The notes beneath the pieces were generated by a model. It did no database searches and was not told the origin of the DNA. It was given only the letters and a program-made list of their open reading frames with translations. 64,000 nt of DNA. Source: Zizania palustris. Taxonomy: Eukaryota > Streptophyta > Magnoliopsida > Poales > Poaceae. The stretch spans positions 62,001 to 126,000 of the forward strand of contig JAAALK010000871.1 in assembly GCA_019279435.1 (NCBI GenBank). Direction: 5' to 3'. Within the stretch, counting starts at the first letter, position 1. Each line of letters opens with the position of its first letter. Shown piece after piece: positions 33,655 through 43,581 of this stretch. A program made the translations under genes and the position numbers.

Positions 33655-34225
33655 AGAGCTGATGCCTCAACTGAATGGAAAGAGTTTACTACACCAGAGG
33701 GTCGAAAGTAAGTTCTTAGTGAACACAATTGCTATCACTTTTTATATCAGTTCATCAAACCACAAATTTTCTTGTGGTTCTTACTATTCTTCCATTATAG
33801 GTACTATTACAATAAAGTGACAAAACAATCCAAGTGGACTATTCCAGATGAGCTAAAGGTTTGTTAGTTTCCTTGTTTGAGGGTTTAATCTATATTTATG
33901 TTATTGAAGACTTGAAGTCCTAAATATTTCTATAATTACTTTTCTTTATTTCCTTTTAGATTGCACGTGAATTAGCAGAAAAGGCGTCAAACCCTCGCCC
34001 TGATCAAGAAACAGAAGCAACTACTGGTGCTCCTCCTTCTGGACCGACTTCTAATTCTGCAGAGCCTTCTGTACCTGCCAACCAGTCCTCAACTATAGGT
34101 GCTTCAAGTACACTTAACACAGCAGCAAACTCTGTTCCTCCTGGTTCTGGCTCATCGCATACTACAGAGAATGCCTCTGGTTTATCTAATGCTGTTATGC
34201 AAAATGGTGGTGTAAGTATCGGCAT
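33655..34225 (+). CDS. PRP40A: PRP40 exons 7-9 (WW2 and linker), exon 9 interrupted
   Basis: Exons 33655-33707 and 33801-33858 encode the second WW domain (STEWKEFTTPEGRK, YYYNKVTKQSKWTIPDELK). Exon 9 starts at 33960 (IARELAEKASN) and encodes a Ser/Thr/Ala/Pro-rich linker. It is cut at 34225 by a Copia element after ...GGC AT. Its remainder resumes at 40096. A donor-like GTAAGT sits at 34212-34217, just before the insertion, and could allow the element to be treated as intron. Confidence 0.85.
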
Positions 34226-34567
34226 TGAGAGGTTAAGTCTATGTGTGTGTGTGTGTTTTGGCATGACATGTTGTTTGGCATGACATGTGTGATGTCCATG
34301 TGTGGACAAGTTTGTAGTCTTAGCACCTTTAGCATCTTTTGCTTTAGCATTTTAGACTAGACTAAGCATCTTTGCTTTAGCATCTTAGACTAGCATCTTT
34401 GCTTTAGCATCTTAGACTAGCATCTAGCATCTTGGGCTACATGGCTAGCCTATAAATATGTATCCCCAACCATTTGGGTTGGCATGGCATTTGAGTGAGT
34501 TGAAAGAGAAGAAAATTGCCCCAACTCTTGAGTGTCATCCCTACCAATGCGAGTGTTCTCTCTAACA
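34226..34567 (+). repeat. 5' LTR of Copia A
   Basis: Starts TGAGAGGTTAAG and ends TCTCTAACA. Inside are a (TG)n run, short tandem repeats of the words TTTGCTTTAGCATCTTAGAC (34340-34430), and a TATA-like CTATAAATATG near 34451. Confidence 0.93.
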
Positions 34568-34644
34568 ATTGGTATCAGAGCTGTATGGTTCTGTGACCTT
34601 TCCAATCCCCTCCGCGACTCTCTCCAACGGAGACGCCCTTCTCC

Positions 34645-37600
34645 TTGTTCATCTTCCTCCCTTGCCGGTCCACCGGAGACCAACGACTCAGCGAGTTCCA
34701 CCCACACTCCGAGCAGCAGCACGAGTGTAGCGGCTTCCTCCCAGGGCAGCAGCAACCCCCACGACCCTTCCACTCTACCACCTCGCAATGTCCACAGGAG
34801 ACTCTCTTCGCTCGGTCACCTCGAGCGCACGACATCGGCAGGAGGCCGAAGTCGCCGCGGCGGAGGAGCGCGACCGGGGTGGCAGCAGAGGTTGTGGCAG
34901 CGAAGGCTCGGAAGGTGAGGTTGGCGGCGGCAGAACTGGCAGTAGCGAGAGCGGAAGAGGAAGCGGCGGCGGCTGTGGCTGCAGCACGTGTTGCGGCGGC
35001 AGAGCTCGAAGCTTTGCGCCACGGTAGCAACAGTGGCAGTGCCTCCGAGGGAGGTAGCCTCGACTTGGAGGCCGAGTTACCAAGGAGGGCGAAGGATGAG
35101 CGGGTGGCGCAGTGGGCAGCAGCGCAGCCCCGTGCTCGCGGCGGCAGCCCAAACGGGCCCAGACGCGCCGACAACACTCCGGGAGGATGCGCACGCGACG
35201 GTCGTGCTCATGGCGAACGCGACCCTCACAGGCGGCGTGGCTCTCCCTCCCCGGACCGGCGCCATGGTCATCGCGGCTTCCAGACCATCATCAAGGATGC
35301 TGGTGCTGGTGGTGGATGGCCCACCCTCACCAAGACCAACTACACCCAGTGGTCCATGATTATGAGGGTGAAGCTCCAAGTGCGGCACATGTGGGAGGCA
35401 GTCACATACGACGACGTCGACTACGATGATGATCGACGGGCGCTGGAGACCCTCGTTGCTGCAATTCCGCCGGAGATGCAGTGTTTGATTGCTTGCAAGC
35501 AGACTGCCAAGGAGGCTTGGGATACTATCGCTGCAGTATGTATTGGCAGCGATCGCGCCCGCAAGGCTACGCTGCAGGCACTACGCAAGGAGTGGGAGAA
35601 CCTGGCTTTCAAACCAGGTGAGGATGTTGATGATTTTGCTCTCCGTCTCAACTCTCTACTGCAGAAGTTGGTGCAGCATGGCGAAGACCTCATCAACGAG
35701 GAAAGAGCTGTTGAGAAGCTCTTTCGCTGCGTTCCGGGGAAATACAAGCAAATGGCTTGTTCGATCGAGTCCTTGATGGACCTCTCCAGGATGTCGATCG
35801 GAGAAGCGATAGGTCGCCTCAAGGTCGTCGACATCGACGAGCCCCAGCCATCTTCAGAGCCGGCCACCACTGGTGGCAAGCTTCTCTACACCGAGGAGCA
35901 GTGGCTCGCGCGCCAGCGAGAGCAGAAGAAGGGGGAGGCATCAAGTTCGTCAAATGGCCACAAGCGCCAGCCACGTAGGGGGCGCAAGGCTCCCCAGGCG
36001 CATGGAGGCGCTACTGGCGGCGCCAACGGTGGCCGCAAGGCCACCCGTGATGACACTTGTCACAACTGTGGCAAGATCGGCCATTGGGCTAGGGACTGCC
36101 GGCAGGCGAAGCGCGGCGGTCAGGCACATGTCGCGCAAGCGCAAGAGGAGCCAGCTCTGTTCCTTATACATGGGAACATTGAGTTGCACTCCCCTCCCAC
36201 GTCGACAGCCGCCGCTCTTCTCCACGTCGACGAACCGCGCGCACACGTCTTCCTCGGCAATGGGTCCAATGATGACAAGATTGACGGGTGGTTCCTCGAC
36301 ACCGGCGCCACCCATCACATGATCGGGCGGCGGGACCACTTCTCCGACCTGGACTCCAGCGTGCGAGGGTCCGTCAAGTTTGGGGACGCCTCCGCCGTGG
36401 AGATAAGAGGCGTCGGCTCTGTCATCTTCACCGCCAAGACCGGCGAGCATCGGATGCTCACCGGTGTCTATTACATCCCCGAGCTGAGGAACTCCATCAT
36501 CAGTCTTGGCCAGCTGGATGAGAATGGCTCGCGCGTGGAGATCGAGCATGGGGTGCTGCGCATTTGGGATCATCAGCACCAACTTGTCGCCAAGGTAAAT
36601 AGAGGAAGCAATCGCCTCTATGTCCTTCATGTGCAGGTGGCGCAGCCTGTGTGTCTTGCAGCCCGCCGCGACGACGACGCGTGGCGGTGGCACGAGCGCT
36701 TTGGGCACCTCAACTTTGAGGCCCTGAAGCCGCTCGGCATCAAGGAGATGGTGCGGGGCATGCCGAGTGTCGAGCATGTGGAGCAGTTCTGCGACACCTG
36801 TGTGCTGACCAAGCAGCGGCGACTCCCATTCCCTCATCAGGCGAGCTTTCGCGCCAAGGAGAAGCTCGAGCTCGTGCACGGCGACCTTTGCGGTCCCGTG
36901 ACACCGGCTACCCCTGGAGGCCGGCGCTACTTCCTCCTCCTCGTCGACGACGTGTCCCGCTACATGTGGGTGGTGCTTCTCGACACCAAGGCAGCAGCCG
37001 CAGATGCTATCAAGCGTCATCAAGCTGCCGCGGAGAAGGAGTGCGGCCGCAAGCTCCGGGTGTTGCGCACGGACAACGGCGGCGAGTTCACGGCGGCTGA
37101 GTTCGCGGCGTACTGCGCCGACGAGGGGATTCAGCGCCACTACTCCGCACCGTACACACCACAACAGAACGGCGTCGTCGAGCGCCGCAACCAGACGGTG
37201 GTGGCCACTGCTCGCGCCCTCCTCAAGCAGAGGGGGATGCCGGCAATCTACTGGGGAGAGGCGGTGATGACTGCCGTCCATCTCCTCAACCGCTCGCCCA
37301 CCAAGGCTCTTGACGGCGAGACGCCGTATGAAGCTTGGCACGGACGCAAGCCGACGGTTGGCCACCTTCGTGTTTTTGGTTGCCTGGCATTCGTCAAGGA
37401 GCTCGGCCACATCGGCAAGCTTGATGATCGGAGTGCGCCAGGGTCTTCATCGGCTATGCAGAGGGCTCCAAGGCCTACCGCATCCTCGACCCTACGACAC
37501 AGCGCGTCCACATCTCACGAGACGTTGTGTTCGATGAAGGGCGAGGCTGGACGTGGGGCAAGATGGCGGATGATGGCTCGACTTCGACGATCAACGATTT

Positions 37601-39740
37601 CGTCGTCGAGTACGTCTACTTCGAGGGAGCAGGGGGAGCTAGCAGCTCACCTTCACCGAGCTCGCTTGCCCCAGCACCTGGCACATCATCAGCTCCGGCA
37701 AGTACTCCACCACCTCCTGCACCGGCCACACCTCGCTCTCCTACACCGGCGCCCACATCTCCAGGATCGGCATCCGCGGCTTCAGTCCATGATGAGCAGC
37801 ACAAAGTGGAGTTCACTACTCCATTATCAAACGACGGGGACCGTGTCGATGCTTGCCATGACGGCGAGCCTCTACGATACCGCACCATGGATAACATCCT
37901 TGGTGAGCAGCCCGTTCCTGGGATGGCGCAACATGAGTTCGATGCAGAGCTGCATTTGGCGCACGATGACGGTGAGCCACGTTCCTTCGCTGAGGCGGAA
38001 GGAGACGCGGCCTGGCGTGCCGCAATGCAGCAGGAGATGGACGCCGTCGAGCGGAACCAGACATGGGAGCTGGCTGATCTTCCGGCCGGCCACCGTGCCA
38101 TCACCCTTAAGTGGGTGTTCAAGCTGAAGAAAGATGAAGCCGGGGTGGTGGTCAAGCACAAGGCTCGGCTAGTGGCACGCGGTTTTGTTCAGCAGGAGGG
38201 AGTCGACTTCGACGACGCCTTCGCTCCTGTTGCACGGATGGAGTCCATTCGTGTCCTCCTCGCGCTGGCAGCCCAAGAGGGTTGGCGTGTCTATCACATG
38301 GATGTCAAGTCCGCCTTCCTCAATGGCGACTTGAAGAGGAGGTCTACGTTCGACAGCCGCCGGGATTTGTCATCCCCGGCAAGGAGAACAAGGTTCTTCG
38401 CCTGCGCAAGGCCCTCTATGGCTTGCGACAGGCACCACGAGCTTGGAACGACAAATTGGACTCCACTCTCAGGCAGATGGGGTTCCATCAGAGTGCTCAT
38501 GAGGCTGCAGTCTATCGGCGGGGCAAGGGAGACAATGCCCTGTTGGTAGGCGTCTACGTTGACGACTTGGTGATCACCGGCACCAAGGAGGTGGAGGTAG
38601 AGGCGTTCAAGACGAAGATGAAGGCCACCTTCCAGATGAGACAGGGCACCACGAGCTTGGAACGACAAATTGGACTCCACTCTCAGGCAGATGGGGTTCC
38701 ATCAGAGTGCTCATGAGGCTGCAGTCTATCGGCGGGGCAAGGGAGACAATGCCCTGTTGGTAGGCGTCTACGTTGACGACTTGGTGATCACCGGCACCAA
38801 GGAGGTGGAGGTAGAGGCGTTCAAGACGAAGATGAAGGCCACCTTCCAGATGAGCGACCTAGGGCTCCTCTCCTTCTACTTGGGGATCGAGGTGCACCAG
38901 GACAACTCTGGCACTTCACTTCGCCAGACCGCCTACGCCAAGCGCATCGTCGAGCTGGGCGGACTCACCGACTGCAACCCAGCCTACACTCCCATGGAGG
39001 AAAGGCTGAAGCTGAGTTGCGACAGCACGGCGGAGGAGGTGGACGCGACGCAGTACCGGCGCATTGTGGGTAGCCTTCGCTACCTTGTCCACACGCGACC
39101 AGACTTGGCGTTCGCAGTTGGCTACGTCAGTCGGTTCATGCAGCGACCGACGACGGAGCATCAACAGGCCGTGAAGAGGATCCTACGCTATGTCGCGGGG
39201 ACCTTTGACTACGGCTTGTACTACCCGAGGTGCCCCGGTGCGGCGCATTTCATCGGGTACAGTGACAGCGACCACGCCGGCGACATCGACACAAGCAAGA
39301 GCACAAGCGGGACGTTGTTCTTCCTCGGCAAGTGTCTGATCAGTTGGCAGTCGGTCAAGCAGCAGGTGGTGGCCATGTCCAGTTGCGAGGCAGAGTACAT
39401 CGCAGCCACTTCTGCATCAACTCAAGCTCTCTGGCTGGCTCGGCTGCTTGGTGATCTTCTTGGCAGAGATGCCGAAGCGGTGGAGCTCAGGGTGGATAGC
39501 AAGTCTGCTTTGGCTTTGGCAAAGAACCCTGTTTTCCACGAGCGCAGCAAGCACATCCGGGTGAAGTACCACTTCATCCGGAGTTGTTTGGATGAGGGGA
39601 GTGTGAAGGCAAGCTACATCAACACCCAAGACCAGCTCACCGACTTCCTCACCAAGTCGCTTGGGCGGATCAAGTTCCAAGAGCTTCGCGCCAGGATTGG
39701 GATGGTTCAGATTTCCCAAAAGGCGCCACACAAGACTTAG
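34645..39740 (+). pseudogene. Copia A gag-pol polyprotein, frameshifted
   Basis: Gag: an Ala/Glu-rich N-terminus, then TLTKTNYTQWSMIMRVKLQ (about 35330), and the zinc knuckle CHNCGKIGHWARDC (36058). Protease: WFLDTGATHHM (36289). Pre-integrase: WHERFGHLNF (36686). Integrase: catalytic Asp in HGDLCGP (36870) and in RTDNGGEF (37069), and Glu in NGVVERRNQ (37170). Reverse transcriptase: HKARLVARGF (38158), MDVKSAFLNG (38299), YVDD. RNase H: DSDHAGDIDTSKSTSG (39265). Stop at 39738-39740. Frame breaks occur near 37436 and 38330, and at the 214-bp tandem duplication. The first ATG of gag is uncertain: an ATG at 34789 opens MSTGDSLRS in another frame. Confidence 0.9.
38427..38854 (+). repeat. 214-bp tandem duplication within reverse transcriptase
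   Basis: 38427-38640 and 38641-38854 are near-identical direct copies. Each includes the segment encoding the YVDD active-site motif and ends TTCCAGATGAG. As 214 is not a multiple of three, the second copy is in a different frame. Confidence 0.92.
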
Positions 39741-39748
39741 GGGGAGAT

Positions 39749-40090
39749 TGAGAGGTTAAGTCTATGTGTGTGTGTGTGTTTTGGCATGACATGTTGTTTG
39801 GCATGACATGTGTGATGTCCATGTGTGGACAAGTTTGTAGTCTTAGCACCTTTAGCATCTTTTGCTTTAGCATCTTAGACTAGACTAAGCATCTTTGCTT
39901 TAACATCTTAGACTAGCATCTTTGCTTTAGCATCTTAGACTAGCATCTAGCATCTTGGGCTACATGGCTAGCCTATAAATATGTATCCCCAACCATTTGG
40001 GTTGGCATGGCATTTGAGTGAGTTGAAAGAGAAGAAAATTGCCCCAACTCTTGAGTGTCATCCCTACCAATGCGAGTGTTCTCTCTAACA
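39749..40090 (+). repeat. 3' LTR of Copia A
   Basis: 342 bp, matching the 5' LTR except for two transitions in the short tandem-repeat zone. Followed directly by the target duplication GGCAT. Confidence 0.93.
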
Positions 40091-40095
40091 GGCAT

Positions 40096-40311
40096 TGCTC
40101 CTGTTACTAGCACAGAAGTTCCATCAGTTGCCAGTGATGCAGCGACTAGCAGGTAGTTGCAGATGTTTTACTTTTCATACTTCAATGCTTCCTGTCCACT
40201 CAAATGTTGCTAATGGTTGTTTTATATGATTTGTTCAGAGCCAATAACGAACATTCATCTCTAACCAGCACTGCTGACACCCAAAATGGCGCATCTGCTG
40301 ATGATTTGGAG
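40096..40311 (+). CDS. PRP40A: PRP40 end of exon 9 and exon 10
   Basis: After the second GGCAT, 40096-40152 completes exon 9 (APVTSTEVPSVASDAATSR, donor GTAGTT). Exon 10 is 40239-40311 (NNEHSSLTSTADTQNGASAD). Exon 9 without the transposon and one duplication is 323 bp, which gives exactly the phase needed by exon 10. This supports the view that the insertion is in coding sequence and not at an intron edge. Confidence 0.87.
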
Positions 40312-40748
40312 GTAAATCCATAAATGTGCTGTATTTTCACAGGGTTCTAGCTTTGAATTCTTATGAGTTATGATTAGTAACTAGTAAGTGTAAGGTAATT
40401 GAGTTAATCTAGGATCTCTTCTATCCTGAGCTATGTTGGAGAAGAATGGGCAGGGGAGTGTAGGTAGAAAGTAGAAACTAGAGGACAAGGAGGTAGGCAA
40501 GACATTGATTCCAAAAGAATGCACCAACTCATGTAAAGAGATGAGAAGTGCCTTAACAATCTTATTTAATCCCAACTGATTTAAATAAAAAACCTTATCT
40601 AAACAACTAATATTGTTAAAGAAGTAAAGGGCATCTAAGCTTTAGCTGAAGCCTGCTTTGGTGCTGACCTGATGCTTGGAGGTCTCATACGGTAGGTATA
40701 TCCTTATAGGAGAGATCCCACATGGCACATACCTTTACTCCAATACGC

Positions 40749-41199
40749 CATAGTTATTAAGACGGTAAGGCGAGGCGAGGTGCCTGGCTACCTTTCTACC
40801 TTTTAAGCAGTAGGGCGTAAGGCAAGGCAACACCTTACAAAATGAAAGAGTATATGGGAAAAATTGCACTAGCAGTCTAGCACATTTAAAACTCACTCTA
40901 ACAGTACATTTAAAGCCTAGTCCCAGTGTCCCACAATAACTGTATACTAAAGCCTACCCAGTCCAACAACTAGCTGGCCTGGCCCAACAAGTGGTCTACT
41001 AATATAAAGGATTAAAAGGAATACAACTCTTTCCAGTCCAGTTTAGGGTTTTCTCCTAGCCGCCACTGCCCTCTCCCAGCCCGCTGCAGCCGTCCTTTCC
41101 CCAGCCATCAGTGTCATGCCAGGTGGCAAGCCATGGGGCTAAGGTGGTGGGACGCCTTAGCCCTTGCCTTGTCGCCATGGTGATGCCTTAACAACTATG
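40749..41199. mobile_element. Non-autonomous hAT, 451 bp (CATAGTTGTTA family)
   Basis: The ends CATAGTTATTAAGACGG and, inverted, CATAGTTGTTAAGGC, and the subterminal AAGGCGAGGCGAGG words, match the element at 9961-10894. The flanking octamers CAATACGC and CATTATGC agree at 6 of 8 positions, consistent with an old target duplication. The core (about 41040-41130) looks like a plant 5' leader, with TTTAGGGTTTTCTCC and then GC-rich DNA. Confidence 0.78.
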
Positions 41200-41747
41200 C
41201 ATTATGCAATACACCCTTTTTCTCCTGTGGAACATATTTCCATGATCCTTCAAAATTTCTGTGAATTACACATCTGAGAGATTGATTGGAGATATTTATG
41301 ATATCAAGTGGCTTAATGGTCTATATTCCTGTAATTTGAAGTTTCAGACACAATAGAAAATATCCATGATCACCATCTTGTGCAATCCTCCCTGTGTTCG
41401 GGGTGTACGATTGTGCAAGAACTTCCATAGTACAAATCCCAATGTGAGACTAAATTTATAGATGGAAGAAAACAGCCCATTTGTTTCCTTATGTTATTCC
41501 TGTGTAAAACTAAGAGAATATGCAGAATATATATGATATATCAGTTCTGTGTGCATCTTAATCGTTTCTATTTAAATCTTAGATATTTTCCTGAGTAGTG
41601 GCAGCAGCATACACTTTTGCAATTTTACATATATTTACATGTTAATTTGAATTTAGTTTTCTTCTAATAGAGTTGGGGATATTTGGACTTGTGTATGCCT
41701 ATTGCCTATGATCACAATTGTGCTCTTCTGCCTACACTGTTTTGTTT

Positions 41748-41865
41748 TGTTAGAGTGTGTGTGTGTGTGGGACTGGTGTGTGGGCCCCGGGTGGGCCCCT
41801 CCTGTAAGGCTCCTCTCTTTATCCTCCTACCCAAGGGAGAGGAATCCATCTAGAACCTTCCTACA
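41748..41865 (+). repeat. 5' LTR of Copia B
   Basis: 118 bp, TGTTAGAGTGTG...CCTTCCTACA, with a TCTTTATCC word near its middle. The primer site follows directly. Confidence 0.92.
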
Positions 41866-41923
41866 TGGTATCAGAGCCTTAGCTCCTCCTCTTCTCTCCT
41901 TCCCCGCCGCCGCCGCCGTCTCC

Positions 41924-43500
41924 ATGGCCGACGAGCTTCCTCCGGCGAGCCCCACCTTCTCCTTCTCGTCTCCGGCCGCCACAATGACCGGATCCGCTTC
42001 TCTCCCGCCCGGATCCGCCCCCGGGGCGGCCAGATCTGGCGCCGCCGCCCCTTCCCCACTCGGATCCGTCGCCGGAGCGGCCGGATCTGGGGCCGGCGGC
42101 CTCCCTCCGCCCTGCCTCGGCGCCGCCGGCTTCCCCCCGCCGGGGTTTGGCCTCTCCACGCCCTGCCTCGGCGCCGGCGGCTTCCCCCCGCCCTGCCTCG
42201 ACGCCGGCGGCTTCCCCCCGCCCTGCCTCGGCGCCGGCGCAGCCTGATCTGCAGCCGCCGGGCTTCCCCCGGCCGTTTTCGCCGCCGGCCCGCCCGCCCC
42301 GCCTGCCACAGCCGCCGGGCCGGCCGGATCTGGGGCCGCCGGCCCTCCCCTGGTCCCTAGGGCGCCGGACACCACCCCCTCCGCCACGGCTGTGGACTGG
42401 CCGGCCCTGGGGGGGGCCTCTCTTGCTGCTGCCGGCCTCCACCAGGCCCCGGGGGCGCCGCCTCACCTTCCCCCCACCATGGCCATGTTCTGGCCGAACC
42501 TGAGTGGCCCTTCCGCTGTGGCCTCGGGCTGGACGGCCCCTCCTGATGTGGTAGCCGCCGACGCTGCCCTTGCTGCCGCCCTTGCCACTGCCAAGACCGC
42601 TGCCGCTGCTGCCCGGTCGCGCGAGCGGGCAGCCGCTCTTGCTTGGGAGGACGCTCGCCAGACCGCGGATGCTCTTGCCCAGCATGTCGCTGAGGCCGAG
42701 CATCACCTCGGGCGGGTTGACCCCACTGCCACCCCGACTCCAGATGTCGCCACAGATCCGGGTACCGCACAGCTCCACGCCCAGGCGGCCGGTGTCCAGA
42801 ACATCCGGGCGCTTGTGCCAGTCACCCTGGATCCCTCCTCGTCCTCCTACGCCCGCTGGCGCGACCTGGTGCTCCTCACCCTCCAGCGCTATGCCCTGGA
42901 TGACCACGTCCTCATCGACACTCCGGTGGTCGCCCAGGGGTCCGTGTGGCGACGAATGGACAGCGTGGTGCTGTCATGGATCCTTGGGTCCATCACTGTC
43001 GAGCTCCAGGACATCGTGCGCGAACTGGGTGGCACCGCTCGGCAGGCCTGGGTTGCGATCGAGGGGCAGTTTCTTGGCAACCGCGAGGCTCGTGCTCTCC
43101 AGTTGGACGCTGCTTTCCGCACCTTCGTCCAGGGAGATCTCTCCATCTCGGAGTACTGCCGTCGCATGAAAGGGATGGCGGATTCTCTTCGTGACCTTGG
43201 CGAGCCTGTTGCGGACCGCACCCTTGTCCTCAACATCCTCCGTGGTCTCGGAGACAGCTACGCCCATCTCCGGACATGGATCACCAGGACAGTGCCGTTC
43301 CCCTCCTTCCGCAAGGTTCGTGATGACCTTGTCCTCGAGGAGCTGACCCGGGGACTCGCTCCCACCTCTACTACCGCGACTGCCCTAGTCACCCTCGGCT
43401 CCATCCGGCCGGTCTCCCACCCACCACCGTCGCCGGCTCCCTCCCTTCTTGGTACTCCCACCGCCGGTTCCCCCACTGGCGGGGGGGGGGGGGGCGTGGT
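41924..43500 (+). pseudogene. Copia B gag region, interrupted
   Basis: An ATG at 41924 opens MADELPPASPTFSFSS, followed by a Pro/Ala-rich stretch with an in-frame TGA at 42245. The conserved gag core begins near 42810 (VPVTLDPSSSSYARWRDLVL) and includes ISEYCRRMKGMADSLRDLG. The frame is lost in a run of about 14 G residues at 43482-43495, after which protease lies in another frame. Confidence 0.85.
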
Positions 43501-43581
43501 GGCGATCGCGGTGGCGATCGTCGTCGCCGGGGAGGGGGGCGCCGTGGTGGTACTGGTCGCGCTCCGGCTCCTACCTCCGCC

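Larger units (their letters stand above)
34226..40090 (+). mobile_element. Copia element A, 5865 bp, inside PRP40 exon 9
   Basis: Two 342-bp LTRs (34226-34567 and 39749-40090) differ at two positions. Target duplications GGCAT (34221-34225 and 40091-40095) are perfect. A primer site TTGGTATCAGAGC follows the 5' LTR and a polypurine tract TAGGGGGAGAT precedes the 3' LTR. Gene order gag, protease, integrase, reverse transcriptase, RNase H is that of Ty1/copia. The near-identical LTRs mean a recent insertion: about 0.2 million years at the often-used 1.3e-8 substitutions per site per year. The polyprotein is frame-broken. Confidence 0.95.

Noticed and set aside
35950..37410. 486-codon - strand open frame
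   Set aside because: It is exactly antisense to Copia A protease-integrase. Codon bias of the GC-rich sense frame keeps the opposite strand open.
41827..42907. Long - strand open frames opposite Copia B gag
   Set aside because: Gly/Arg-rich antisense shadows of a Pro/Ala-rich sense region.
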